From an uncultured Chthonomonas sp. (GTDB lineage Bacteria; Armatimonadota; Chthonomonadetes; Chthonomonadales; Chthonomonadaceae), in assembly GCA_903859705.1 (NCBI GenBank), contig CAIONQ010000004.1:1-61990 (forward strand): 61,990 nt of DNA, written 5' to 3'. This document shows, piece after piece, positions 35,118-44,866 of this stretch (positions within the stretch are counted from its first letter, which is position 1; each line of letters opens with the position of its first letter). The notes under the pieces are model-generated. The model had not been told where the DNA came from. It made no database searches and saw only the letters and a program-made list of their open reading frames with translations. Position numbers and translations under genes: made by a program.

Positions 35118-38100
35118 TCACGGCTTCCATCTGTAAAAGTGGTTCTTACCTCCCCATCCGCTGTTCTCAGTTAACACCAGGTATTCGCCACTCTTTGTTT
35201 TGGTCACCCGCAACCCCATGCTCGCATCTTCCCAGGCACCCTGGCCATTTACTTCAGGCCCAGGCGATAAAATCTCCACCAGCTTGCCGGTGTTAATATC
35301 AAAAACATGGATCTCGCCAAAGAGATAAGCAAAAAAGACGAAATTGCCGCACGCCTGCAAGCCCATGTATCCGCTATACGGAAACACATTCACTTCATAC
35401 ATAAAGTACTCGGGGTCCGATTCCGGGCGCAATCCACGAACCTTCCATTTACGTGTGCCACCACCCTTGCGGAAGTTGTCGTACCGGGCCATAACATACT
35501 CCGGCACGGCCTTATCGTTTTCTCCCTTTCGCGGCACTTCCGGAAAGTAGGCTATTAGCCTGTCTTCTTCCGCGTTATAATCAATTCTGCTGGCCATTCC
35601 CCAGCCATTCACTTTGCCGCCCTCTTCTGGTAGTCGTACATCTTCGTACCCAACTCCCACTTTGCCACTGTAAATTGGTACGCCAGCTGCCGTTAACCCC
35701 TTGCAAGTAAAATGGCGCATAAACGACCCATCCGTGGCCGTGCAAACCACCCACATGTCTCCCCGGGAATCCACACTCACACCGGTAGGATAAAGGCCAC
35801 TTGCCATCTTCACAACCTCGTTGCTCTGCACCTTGCCATCACCATTCAGATCGCACCACAGAGCAGTCCGATTGTCCACCACGCCACCCGCAGGTATGGC
35901 TATTTCCCCATCATATCGGTAGATCTTTACTTCCCCTACATCCCCCTGAGATGTGGTGTACATAATCAGCTGTTTGTTGTTGCCGAGGCGGCGCAATATC
36001 GCCTGAGAGTTGGATGGCCGGTCTGGCTCACCAAATCGCTGCCAGTGCCAGTTGTACCCCGCATAACTCTGCTCTTTTCCCGGCGTGGGCTGGTTAAGAT
36101 CCAGATGAAGGTGGTTGTACGTTCCGTAGATCTCAGTTCCATTGCTTGCTGGGTCGAAATCGTAGGTGCAGCAGAACATCAGGCTGTGTACTTCCCAGCT
36201 AAGTTTGCCTGCAGGGCTAAAGCTGCGCAAATCCGTTCCCTGAAAACCTCCACCTACATACAGATTGCCTCTTCGGTCCACACCAACTCCCGAAATGCCT
36301 GCAAATCTTGCGGCTCCTCCGGCAGTTTCGTCAATCACTTTCCCAGGGTGTTTGCCCGCATAAATACCGCCCTTTGCGCCAAAAGTGCGGGCAAGCATCG
36401 GCTTTGTAGCAAGTCCAGAGTAAATTCGCACATTCAAATCCGGCCCGTTATCTCCAACAATAATCTCATCTCGCGCGGCATCGTAAGCAACTGCACGCGG
36501 GTTAACCACATCGGTAACCTGCCTGCCGGTAAACTTGCCATCGGCTGTGTAGCACTTTATGGCTGCCGGGTACTTTGCCGCCTGTAGCTGCCCAATCGGA
36601 AAGTCGTTGCCACGCTGCACAATCCACAGATCGCCCCGTTTATCCACAGCTATAGGGCCCGGCCGATTAAACGCAAATGTGCGCTCGGGCTTCTCCTGAG
36701 ATTCGCCTTTCCAATCGTCAACCGGTATGCCGCCGCAGTTAACTGCCAGCATTCGCTTACCTTCGGTGCTCCGTATCTCTATTCCACAGATGCCCGGACC
36801 ACCATAAGAGCCAACCCCAAAAGAGACTACTCCTCTGGAATCAGAAACAATAGGGATGTCTACAAAATACGCTTTGCGCACTCCGCCGGCCGCTTCGGCC
36901 ACATTTATGGTGGTTCCAGCAATATCTATCCGCCGATTGCGAGGGTCACAATTCGCCGGCCTATCCACAAATTCAGCCAGATGGCACCGAATAGAGTAAC
37001 GCATAGTGGGCGCAAAACCGGGAAATGTGTACCCATTGCCTTCACCCACACGCTGGCTCTGATATACAACAGCCGGGGCAAAACCTGCACCTGTGGGCAC
37101 AGCAACTGGCATTATAGTATTGGCAATGCCATCGTTGGCAGCCTGTGCCCGATGATAAGTTGGTACAGCCTCGGCGGCGGCAACCCGAACCACATTCTCT
37201 CGCGCATCGGCTATAAACAGCTCTTTACCATCCGATGCCATGCCACTAATGGCAGAACTATTCGTCTTCTTGTCCAGCAGATTTACCGAGAGCGGAATAT
37301 CGAAAGGAGCAAAATCACTCTTAACAGGATCCAGCCTCACAATGCGATCTACCACCGCAACATATATGTACTTGCTATCGCCAGTTATGCCGCCTTCGTT
37401 GGTTTGTGGGGTTCCAATGGGTAGGGGCCGTGCTACTTTGCCATTTTTATAAGATGTTACCGGCTGTCCGCCTTCGTCCCAGTAAGAGCTTGTGTAGCAT
37501 GTGCCATCTGGGGATACCCACATCGCAGAAAGTCCGTTGGATACATGGCTATCAAAATCTCTTGAACCAAACGAGTTGCCAACCCAACTCGTTCGGTAAT
37601 GCATCTGTTCTGGGCCAATCTTTATGTTATCAAAGGTGGCAGTTGCAGAGGCATCAGCAGTACCGCTGCTAACAAACAGGCCCACTTTCAGCGGACCTTT
37701 AAGCCCGAACGGCCCGCCGCTCACATTGGATATAGGCAGCCACAGTTTGCCATCCGGGGATTTGTATACGGCAAAGTTGCCCCCGTGGCGAACAAGTCTG
37801 AGCCACACTGGCCTGCGCGCGCTATCGGCTGTCGCATTCGCTGATTGTGGCAACTTATGCAGTATTTCAATTCCACCTATAAGCACTCGGGGTGGTTTCC
37901 CTGGGAAGCGCGATATCCAGTTTAAAGAATTGTTCTTCTGCCTGTAAGTCACACCGGCCATTGGGCTATCGGGCTCGTTTAGGCTTCGAACAACAATTCC
38001 TATATTTGCATCTGCGTTTACTTCCATCTGGGCGGTAGATAGCCGTGCAGATACTTCAAAATTGCCGTCCTCAAGTACTAAATAAACGTAATGCCCCTGG

Positions 38101-38336
38101 TCTTTACCGCCAATGTTCAGGCCCATTCCGGTTCCGGTTATCCTCAACGCTTTGCCTGCCCGCAACGTGCTCCCAGTTGTCGGTGGCGCACCAATTTCAG
38201 CCTGCTGCCACTTCGCATTGTTGGCGAGGTTTGATGACGTAACCTGCGGTTTAGCCTTCCGTGGAGGCACGTAATTACCCGTAAGCAACCACGTGGCAGA
38301 TAGTGTAAGTGCAAACAGCTTGTAAGGAACTATCAC
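35118..38336 (-). CDS. Very large secreted protein: concanavalin-like, malectin-like and beta-propeller domains
   Basis: 1072 residues from GTG 38336 with GGAG seven bases upstream. A signal peptide (about 1-22) is followed by a DUF1349/concanavalin-like domain (40-245, NFEVSARLS, DANIGIVVRS, GGNFAVYKSPDGKLWLP). A first propeller stretch comes next, then a malectin-like carbohydrate-binding segment at about 444-525 (RYSIRCHLAEF, VGSYGGPGICGIEI). A second propeller stretch (GPIAVDKRGDLWIVQRGN, GVGVDRRGNLYVGGGF, SVDSRGDMWVVCT) runs to the C-terminus. It probably binds a polysaccharide; no catalytic residue could be assigned. It is alone, divergent from the SDR gene. Confidence 0.75.
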   Translation of the reverse strand: MIVPYKLFALTLSATWLLTGNYVPPRKAKPQVTSSNLANNAKWQQAEIGAPPTTGSTLRAGKALRITGTGMGLNIGGKDQGHYVYLVLEDGNFEVSARLSTAQMEVNADANIGIVVRSLNEPDSPMAGVTYRQKNNSLNWISRFPGKPPRVLIGGIEILHKLPQSANATADSARRPVWLRLVRHGGNFAVYKSPDGKLWLPISNVSGGPFGLKGPLKVGLFVSSGTADASATATFDNIKIGPEQMHYRTSWVGNSFGSRDFDSHVSNGLSAMWVSPDGTCYTSSYWDEGGQPVTSYKNGKVARPLPIGTPQTNEGGITGDSKYIYVAVVDRIVRLDPVKSDFAPFDIPLSVNLLDKKTNSSAISGMASDGKELFIADARENVVRVAAAEAVPTYHRAQAANDGIANTIMPVAVPTGAGFAPAVVYQSQRVGEGNGYTFPGFAPTMRYSIRCHLAEFVDRPANCDPRNRRIDIAGTTINVAEAAGGVRKAYFVDIPIVSDSRGVVSFGVGSYGGPGICGIEIRSTEGKRMLAVNCGGIPVDDWKGESQEKPERTFAFNRPGPIAVDKRGDLWIVQRGNDFPIGQLQAAKYPAAIKCYTADGKFTGRQVTDVVNPRAVAYDAARDEIIVGDNGPDLNVRIYSGLATKPMLARTFGAKGGIYAGKHPGKVIDETAGGAARFAGISGVGVDRRGNLYVGGGFQGTDLRSFSPAGKLSWEVHSLMFCCTYDFDPASNGTEIYGTYNHLHLDLNQPTPGKEQSYAGYNWHWQRFGEPDRPSNSQAILRRLGNNKQLIMYTTSQGDVGEVKIYRYDGEIAIPAGGVVDNRTALWCDLNGDGKVQSNEVVKMASGLYPTGVSVDSRGDMWVVCTATDGSFMRHFTCKGLTAAGVPIYSGKVGVGYEDVRLPEEGGKVNGWGMASRIDYNAEEDRLIAYFPEVPRKGENDKAVPEYVMARYDNFRKGGGTRKWKVRGLRPESDPEYFMYEVNVFPYSGYMGLQACGNFVFFAYLFGEIHVFDINTGKLVEILSPGPEVNGQGAWEDASMGLRVTKTKSGEYLVLTENSGWGGKNHFYRWKP

Positions 38337-38504
38337 CTTTGTTCTCCGTTATACAAGGGCCAATTACTAAAAAGTCTACCAAAAAACTATCCTTTAGTTC
38401 CGCATGCTTGCAGGTTCTTAGTCGTATAACGTCATAGTAGCCGTTACGGCCCCGGCAGCTCTCATGCTGCTGAAGGCGCAGCTAATTAAGATGGGAGCCG
38501 CAAT

Positions 38505-39293
38505 ATGGATCTTGGAATTAAAGGGAAAACCGCACTGGTGCTTGCCGCAAGTAAAGGGCTGGGCTATGCAACGGCACTTGGCCTGGCACGCGAAGGTGCG
38601 AAGGTTGCCATATGTTCTCGCACAAAGGCAGACATTGAGGCGGCCGCAGAGCGCATCCGGCAGGAAACTGGCGCAGAGGTTGTTGCCTTTACTGCTGATG
38701 TTACCAGAGCAAAAGATCTGAAGAAGCTTGTGGAAGAAACCCGGGCAGCTTTTGGCACTATCGAAATTCTGGTGCCGAACAGCGGCGGGCCTCCTGCCGG
38801 CACCTTTGAACAGCTGGATGATGAGAAGTGGCAGGCCGCACTGGATAGCACCCTGTTTTCTCTGGTTACCCTCACGCGTGAAGTTTTACCCGGCATGAAG
38901 GCACAGGGGTGGGGCCGTATAGTGGTAATCACCTCTACAAGCGTGCGTCAGCCCATCGCGGGCCTGCTGCTCTCAAACACCATCCGAGCAGGCGTAGTTG
39001 GCCTTCTCAAAACGCTTTCCAATGAGTACGCATCCAGTGGCATCACATTCAATAATGTGGCACCCGGCAGCTTCGATACAGATAGGCTGAAACACCTGCA
39101 CGAGCGCAACGCCGACGTGGCGGGCATCTCCTTTGAAGAAGCACGCCGCATTGCTGAACAGCGCATCCCGGTAGGGCGGCTCGGCAATCCAGAGGAGCTA
39201 GCTGCTGCCGTGGTCTTCCTTGCCTCGGCACAGGCCTCCTACGTTACCGGCCAAACCTGGCTGGTGGATGGTGGGCAAACTGCTGGTCTATAG
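38505..39293 (+). CDS. SDR-family oxidoreductase lacking the usual Tyr-x-x-x-Lys
   Basis: 262 residues with a normal Rossmann half: VLAASKGLGYA (cofactor loop), CSRTKADIE, then PNSGG in place of the usual NNAG. Where classical SDRs have YxxxK, this protein reads LLSNTIRAGVVG, so both Tyr and Lys are missing. This is a known divergent SDR subgroup often annotated as 3-oxoacyl-ACP reductase; fatty acid elongation is doubtful. The tail YVTGQTWLVDGGQ is standard. It is divergent from the big propeller protein and convergent with the DUF4139-like gene. Confidence 0.82.
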   Translation: MDLGIKGKTALVLAASKGLGYATALGLAREGAKVAICSRTKADIEAAAERIRQETGAEVVAFTADVTRAKDLKKLVEETRAAFGTIEILVPNSGGPPAGTFEQLDDEKWQAALDSTLFSLVTLTREVLPGMKAQGWGRIVVITSTSVRQPIAGLLLSNTIRAGVVGLLKTLSNEYASSGITFNNVAPGSFDTDRLKHLHERNADVAGISFEEARRIAEQRIPVGRLGNPEELAAAVVFLASAQASYVTGQTWLVDGGQTAGL

Positions 39294-39311
39294 TATTCCA
39301 GTTGCCTGAAA

Positions 39312-39354
39312 GTATTTCGGCCCCACAGCAAACTCTGCTGCGGGGCCGAAATAC
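39312..39354. terminator. Long perfect hairpin between convergent genes, no T-run
   Basis: GTATTTCGGCCCC at 39312-39324 pairs with GGGGCCGAAATAC at 39342-39354, 13 of 13. An inner CAGCA/TGCTG stem adds five more pairs. It should end transcripts from both sides or block read-through as a duplex. Confidence 0.65.
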
Positions 39355-39362
39355 ATTGTGGT

Positions 39363-41189
39363 TTACTGCCAGTAGTAGGTCCATTTGTAATCCAGGTCTA
39401 TGCTCTTTCCCGGTTCTATCTTCTGGTTCCAGGTTACTCGGCCAACCGCGTTAAAGTGGTACCACCAGTATGGCCAGCTGTACCAACCCCACCAGCTTGG
39501 GTTCTGGTAGCTCTTGATGTTCAGGTCGTCATCTTCGGTGCCGTTAAGCATCTCACCCTTGCCGCCTGCCGAGGCGCTGAGCTCGCCTCCCAGCACTGTT
39601 CGGGTAATTTCTATCTCTACCGGCTCATCCTGATAACTGGTTACACTGATAGTGCCTTCCATGCGGATACGCCCATAGTGGGTGCCCTGAAATACTACCG
39701 AATCTGGTATGCGCTCTATCTCACGATCCTTCTTCTTTACGCGTATCCCAACTGCCGTGGTAAGTTTCAGGTCCACATCGGCCCCGGCAGAAGCATACGT
39801 CATCTGCCCCTGAGACACTACGCGACCGTTGTTGAGAATGAGCGCTGGTGCCGTGGTAAGCGGAAACTTTGTGTTGTTGGTTAGCCGGATTTTGTGCTCT
39901 GCCCTTGGCTGGTTTTGCAGGCGCATCATCTCCATCTGTTGCTCATTCAGGTTGCCCATTACCCTGGCATCTGTGGGGGGCGTCACCGGCAGGTCCACCG
40001 TGTAAAGGTCTTTATAAGGCAACGTAAACTGAGTAATCGGCAGCACCATGCGCTGGCCTTTTTTCAGCGAAACATGCTTCACATTAAACAGATACAGGTC
40101 TTCGTTCTTTTCAGATCCAGCAGTCTCCGGGTTTGGGGTGCCAGCCTGTCCGCCCGGGCGGCCGAATCCACCACCACCACCACCAGGGCCGCCCATGCCT
40201 CCGCCCATGCCGCCGCCAAAACCGCCCATCTGCCCCATCAAGCCGTTAGACATTGCCATGCTGGTTGGTGCATTGCTGAACATATAGTTTGATAAACCGG
40301 CGATCGCCTGTTGCAACCCTATCGGATCTTGCTGATCTTGAAAGAAGAACGAGGGAACGCCAATCACCAGATTCACGCTCACATCGTTCAGGTCGGTAAT
40401 GTCGTTGATTAACGTAGCCTGCATAGTTACTGCCGCATGGCCCTTACCATCTATACTAATTTTGTAGGATGGTATCCAACGCATTCCCAGCTGTAGATAC
40501 ATCATTCCCACCTTTGCAGTGGGCGATCTCTGTGTACTGGTCCAATCCAGCTTCAGGGTAAGCAGATTTCGCATCTCCTGCTCGGTAACCTGGCTGTGGT
40601 AGGTGCCGCCAACAGTTACATCCTGTATTTTGTTGAGTGGCAATGCTTGCGTGCCTGCCGAAGTTTTTAGCAGCACCACGGCAGACTTAACGGGCAGCAG
40701 GTCTCCGCTGCCTGCAGGTGCCGTGCTTTGAAGCTCGGCAACGCTGCGCTGCGGAATGCCAACAACGGTGGCCGGGTATTTCTTGCCACCTGTTTCGGTA
40801 ATTACACACGCCGCACCAACATTGGCTTCTATAATGTCTTGAATACTCAGCGCCGTTCTGCGCAATTGCACCCTGTGCGGGCTGGCCACAACGGCGCTTA
40901 ACTTCGGTCCGCCTGGTGCAGCGTAGGGCCAAAAGGTACCCATAATCGGTATGGGCACGTAATCCATGCGCACATTGCCGTCATTATCAACCGGCAGCGC
41001 ACCCTCATGTACAAGCAGGGCATGCCCATCCTTGAACACGGTAACTTCCCTAATGGGCATCTTGCCCAGGGTTCCATGGTCATCTGTTGGTTGAGCATTG
41101 GCCGTTACTGCCTGCATAAAGGTTAGCGAGGTAAGCACGGTGCTCATCAGCAGGATGGCGCTCAGCGGTGAGCATTTGCGTATCTGCAT
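39363..41189 (-). CDS. Secreted DUF4139-like protein with glycine-rich loop
   Basis: 608 residues from ATG 41189, eight codons inside an earlier start and preceded by GGAG. The signal peptide spans about 1-32. The body resembles DUF4139 proteins (WIPSYKISIDGKGHAAVTMQATLINDI, then VNLVIGVP). A Gly/Met-rich stretch (about 316-345) may be a flexible loop. The C-terminus has Trp/Tyr-rich segments (SWWGWYSWPYWWYHF) and ends with an IDLDYKWTYYW strand. The function of the family is unknown; cell-surface location is inferred. It is preceded by the divergent AKR region. Confidence 0.65.
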   Translation of the reverse strand: MQIRKCSPLSAILLMSTVLTSLTFMQAVTANAQPTDDHGTLGKMPIREVTVFKDGHALLVHEGALPVDNDGNVRMDYVPIPIMGTFWPYAAPGGPKLSAVVASPHRVQLRRTALSIQDIIEANVGAACVITETGGKKYPATVVGIPQRSVAELQSTAPAGSGDLLPVKSAVVLLKTSAGTQALPLNKIQDVTVGGTYHSQVTEQEMRNLLTLKLDWTSTQRSPTAKVGMMYLQLGMRWIPSYKISIDGKGHAAVTMQATLINDITDLNDVSVNLVIGVPSFFFQDQQDPIGLQQAIAGLSNYMFSNAPTSMAMSNGLMGQMGGFGGGMGGGMGGPGGGGGGFGRPGGQAGTPNPETAGSEKNEDLYLFNVKHVSLKKGQRMVLPITQFTLPYKDLYTVDLPVTPPTDARVMGNLNEQQMEMMRLQNQPRAEHKIRLTNNTKFPLTTAPALILNNGRVVSQGQMTYASAGADVDLKLTTAVGIRVKKKDREIERIPDSVVFQGTHYGRIRMEGTISVTSYQDEPVEIEITRTVLGGELSASAGGKGEMLNGTEDDDLNIKSYQNPSWWGWYSWPYWWYHFNAVGRVTWNQKIEPGKSIDLDYKWTYYWQ

Positions 41190-41283
41190 GGGGTTCTCCG
41201 AATTTGATTGCACCCTTATAGATTTTGAATCAGGGCGCTTGAAGATTGGACGGCAATGGCGACATTCCGGTTACCGGTGTTAC

Positions 41284-42297
41284 TTATCGGTACGCAATAC
41301 CGGGGTCGCGATGTCTCGGTAGCGAGAACCATGCATCGTCACAGGCTGCAAGCTCTTCCGGGGTTAGTGTTACCGTACAGGCTTTTAAGGTTTCGTCCAG
41401 CTGTTCCGGCCGGCTGGCCCCAACTATTGCCGATGTAATGCCCGGCTGCTGTAGTACCCACGCAACGGCCGCCTGCGCCAGCGTCTTTTCTGCACCCACA
41501 AAAGCCGCCTTCAGCGCCTCTACGGCATCAAATTGAGCATCCTGCCAGTACCGATCATGATACAAAGAGCCCCGCCCCTTCATCACCCCAAAGCGCGTAT
41601 CTGGCGCGGCCTCTACCTGCTTTTGATGCTTACCGGTCAAAAACCCACCCGCCAACGGATTGTATGCGATTACTCCCACACCTTCTTCTTTGCAAAGTGG
41701 CAGCAGCTCCGCCTCTATGTGCCGAAACAACAGGTTGTACCGGGGCTGAACACAATCGAAACGCGCCAGCTTCTGCACATCGCTGGTCCACAGTGCCTTG
41801 CTCAACTGGTAGGCCGCAAAGTTAGAACACCCAATGTAGCGCACTTTGCCGCTCTTCACCAGGCTATCAAATGCCGCCAGTGTCTCCTCTATCGGGGTTT
41901 CTGCATCCGGCGAATGCGCCTGATACAGGTCTATGTAATCTGTGTTAAGGCGGCGCAGGCTATCTTCTACTGCGCGCAGAATATGTTTTCGGTTCAGCCC
42001 TTCACTCCAACTATGGCTGCCCATTCTGGCCCGGCACTTGGTAGCCAGCACAATGGAATCTCGCCTGCCGGGGGTACTTAGCCACTTGCCAATTATCACT
42101 TCCGTGTCTCCCCGGGTGGTATCTGCCACTGGCACAGGGTAAACATCGGCGGTATCAAAGAAGTTCACTCCGCCATCTATCGCGCGGTTCATAATCTCAA
42201 ACGCGGTAGCGGTGTCGGCCTGCATGCCAAAGGTCATGGTGCCAAGGCACACTTCAGAAACGCGCAGGCCCGTTCGGCCCATTCGGTTTATCTTCAT
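41284..42297 (-). CDS. Aldo/keto reductase
   Basis: 337 residues. The AKR tetrad is Asp48 (FFDTAD), Tyr53, Lys87 (ATKCR) and His128 (QAHSP). The C-terminal IVGASRPEQLDE segment is the cofactor-phosphate loop. It belongs to the same broad AKR branch as the 5539 gene, but the two are only distantly alike. It is divergent from the 42354 isomerase, with only 56 bases between, so the two may share control. Substrate unknown. Confidence 0.9.
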   Translation of the reverse strand: MKINRMGRTGLRVSEVCLGTMTFGMQADTATAFEIMNRAIDGGVNFFDTADVYPVPVADTTRGDTEVIIGKWLSTPGRRDSIVLATKCRARMGSHSWSEGLNRKHILRAVEDSLRRLNTDYIDLYQAHSPDAETPIEETLAAFDSLVKSGKVRYIGCSNFAAYQLSKALWTSDVQKLARFDCVQPRYNLLFRHIEAELLPLCKEEGVGVIAYNPLAGGFLTGKHQKQVEAAPDTRFGVMKGRGSLYHDRYWQDAQFDAVEALKAAFVGAEKTLAQAAVAWVLQQPGITSAIVGASRPEQLDETLKACTVTLTPEELAACDDAWFSLPRHRDPGIAYR

Positions 42298-42353
42298 TGC
42301 TGGTGTCTTTCTGTTTTAGGACCCGGCTCACTGTGTTGGAAGGAGCGAGTTAA

Positions 42354-43142
42354 TTGGGACTGGCTGTTCAGATGTATACGGTTCGCGATAGCGTTAAGGA
42401 TGCGCAGGGCTTTGTTGCTACGCTCCAAACTATTCACAACATAGGTTACCGCGCGGTTCAGCTCTCAGCGGTTGGCGCAATGAATGGCTCTGAACCGCAA
42501 GTTTCGGCGGCGGAGGCGCGCAAAATATTGGATGATCTCGGCATCGCCTGCATTGCCACCCATCGCTCCTGGGATGATCTGGTGCAGAACACTCAGAGGG
42601 AGATAGACTTTCATCTTACCCTCGGCTGTGATTTCGCCGCCATTGGCTCGCTTCCTTCGCGCTATAGCAGCCAGGGTGCCGCTGGCTATCGGCAGTTTGT
42701 AGCCGAGGCGGCGCCCGTAATAGAGGCCCTTACGGCAGCCGGTATTCGATTTGGCTACCACAACCATGCCCACGAATTTGAGGCCTTTGAAGAAGGCGGC
42801 TATCGGAAGGCGCTGTTCGATATCTTTGTTCAGGAGGCGCCAGATCTTTTGCTGGAGGTAGATGTTTACTGGGTGCAGCATGCCGGCCTGGATCCCGCCG
42901 CGTTATTCGCTCACTGCTCCGGCCGCACTCCCGTTATTCACCTGAAGGATAAGGAAGTGGTTGCCGGAGAGGGACCCGTGATGGCGCCCGTAGGGGAGGG
43001 CAATCTGGATTGGAGCCGCATTCTCCCGGCATGCCAGGCGGCCGGAGTGGAGTGGTATGCCGTGGAGCAGGATACCTGCCGCAGAGATCCGCTAGATTGC
43101 CTGAGATCGTCCTTTGAGTTTCTGCAAAAGTACGGGTTGTGA
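42354..43142 (+). CDS. Sugar phosphate isomerase/epimerase (TIM barrel)
   Basis: 262 residues from TTG 42354, with GGAAGGAG nine bases upstream. Family landmarks are VQMYTVRDSVKDAQGF, GYRAVQLSAVGAMNG, FGYHNHAHEFEAF, VDVYWVQHAG and VIHLKDKEVV, with His and Asp/Glu metal ligands in them. It is the first gene of a co-directional trio with an MFS transporter (59 bases) and a serine hydrolase (42 bases), suggesting uptake and conversion of a sugar. Xylose isomerase-like activity is the family's default guess. Confidence 0.86.
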   Translation: MGLAVQMYTVRDSVKDAQGFVATLQTIHNIGYRAVQLSAVGAMNGSEPQVSAAEARKILDDLGIACIATHRSWDDLVQNTQREIDFHLTLGCDFAAIGSLPSRYSSQGAAGYRQFVAEAAPVIEALTAAGIRFGYHNHAHEFEAFEEGGYRKALFDIFVQEAPDLLLEVDVYWVQHAGLDPAALFAHCSGRTPVIHLKDKEVVAGEGPVMAPVGEGNLDWSRILPACQAAGVEWYAVEQDTCRRDPLDCLRSSFEFLQKYGL

Positions 43143-43201
43143 GGAACTGGAGGCAGTTTGAAGTAAACTGCCGCCCGCCGGGCGTAATTTGAACGTCTAT
43201 C

Positions 43202-44824
43202 ATGTCCAGTTCAGCCAATTCAAATTCAAATGCAATGGCAGCCGCGGTAGAGGAGATCACTCCATACCGCTGGCTCATCCTTGCGGGCCTCATCACGGCC
43301 GCCATCCTCGAGGTTCTCGATACCACCATCGTTAACGTGGCCATGCCGCAGATGGCGGGCAACCTTGGTGCCACCACTCAGGAGATTGGCTGGGTATCCA
43401 CCGGCTACATCCTGAGTAACGTTATCGTGCTTCCCATGACGGCGTTTTTGTCTTCGCTGTTCGGCCGCAAGCGCTATCTCGTAGGCTCCATTATCCTGTT
43501 TCTTGTGGCGTCATTTCTGTGCGGTGCTTCGCGCACCCTCCCTCAGTTGGTGCTTTTCCGCATCATCCAGGGCGCCGGGGGCGCGGCTCTGCTCTCCACC
43601 GCACAGGCAACATTGCGAGAGATTTTCCCTCGTGAGATGCAGGGCACTGTGCAATCCATCTATGTGCTTGGTATCATCGTTGCGCCAACACTGGGCCCAA
43701 CTCTGGGTGGCTGGATTACCGATAACTACTCATGGCCCTGGGTATTTTATGTCAACATCCCCATCGGTTTGATTTCGGCATTCATTGTTGCTGGCTTCCT
43801 TTCTGATGCCAAATACCACATGCCTACGCTAAAAGTAGACTGGCCCGGCATAGGATTATTGGCAGTAGGGCTCGGGAGCCTGCAATATGTGCTGGAAGAA
43901 GGCAATGAGAACGATTGGTTCGAAGATAGAACCATATTTCTGCTCACCGTTATCTCGGTGATCGCCCTCACTGTACTGATATTGTGGGAGTTGAGCCCCC
44001 GCAACAAGCACCCTGTTGTGAACCTTCGAGTCCTTAAAAACCGGGATCTTAGCGCCGCGCTGGCTCTGTTTGTTGCGCTTGGCTTCGGCCTTTATGGCGG
44101 CATCTTTATCTTCCCGCTTTTCGCGCAGGGCATACTCGGCTTCAACGCCACAGTTACCGGGCTTGTGCTTATGCCGGGCGGGGTGGCAACAGGAATTAGT
44201 GCCATTCTGTGCGGCCGCCTGCTTAGTGGCAAACGCAGGCTGGTAGAGCCCAAGTTCCTCATTTGCGCCGGTATGTTTCTGTTTGTACTCTCCATGTGGC
44301 AACTGGGGCACCTTACCACACTCAGTGGAGAGCCCGATACGCGCCTCAGCCTCATACTGCGTGGTTTCGGCCTGGGCTTGCTGTTTACGCCAATCAACAT
44401 CGCGGCCTTCAGTACGCTTAAAGGCGTTGAAATTGCGCAGGGAGCAAGCATGCTAAACCTCACGCGCCAGCTGGGAGGCTCGCTTGGTATTGCCGTGCTC
44501 AGCACCTATCTCACACGCGCAACAGCATCGCACCGGCTCTCGCTTATCAGCAACTTGTACCCAACAAACCCGGCATTCCAAATGCGCATGTCGCAGCTCA
44601 CCCATGCCATGATGGCCAAAGGCCTCGCATCTGAATCCGCACGCCTTGCAGCCCTTAAGATAATGGATGGCACCGTTACCCGCCAGGCAATGACCATGGC
44701 TTTTAACGATTGCTTTATGCTCATCGGCGCATCGGTAGTGCTGGTATCGCCCGGAGTGTTTATGCTTGGCCGTAAAAAGCTGGCCAGCGCCGCGTCCGCC
44801 TCTGCACCGGTGGATGCGCATTAA
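43202..44824 (+). CDS. MFS transporter, DHA2 (EmrB/QacA-like) family
   Basis: 540 residues with about 14 membrane helices. Diagnostic DHA2 features are the N-terminal LDTTIVNVAMPQM helix, motif A near GRKRYLVG, motif B in VLFRIIQGAGGA and motif C in GIIVAPTLGPTLGGW. Members export drugs or small organic molecules by proton antiport, in the inner membrane. It is the middle gene of a trio with an isomerase and a serine hydrolase, so a role in releasing a metabolite is also possible. ATG 43202 is supported by the normal N-terminus. Confidence 0.93.
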   Translation: MSSSANSNSNAMAAAVEEITPYRWLILAGLITAAILEVLDTTIVNVAMPQMAGNLGATTQEIGWVSTGYILSNVIVLPMTAFLSSLFGRKRYLVGSIILFLVASFLCGASRTLPQLVLFRIIQGAGGAALLSTAQATLREIFPREMQGTVQSIYVLGIIVAPTLGPTLGGWITDNYSWPWVFYVNIPIGLISAFIVAGFLSDAKYHMPTLKVDWPGIGLLAVGLGSLQYVLEEGNENDWFEDRTIFLLTVISVIALTVLILWELSPRNKHPVVNLRVLKNRDLSAALALFVALGFGLYGGIFIFPLFAQGILGFNATVTGLVLMPGGVATGISAILCGRLLSGKRRLVEPKFLICAGMFLFVLSMWQLGHLTTLSGEPDTRLSLILRGFGLGLLFTPINIAAFSTLKGVEIAQGASMLNLTRQLGGSLGIAVLSTYLTRATASHRLSLISNLYPTNPAFQMRMSQLTHAMMAKGLASESARLAALKIMDGTVTRQAMTMAFNDCFMLIGASVVLVSPGVFMLGRKKLASAASASAPVDAH

Positions 44825-44866
44825 GGTCTATAATATTTCGACTTCTAACGGATATGGGAGCGCGAT

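Noticed and set aside
40140-40290. Pro-rich plus-strand frame
   Set aside because: It is the antisense of the Gly-rich loop of the DUF4139-like protein.
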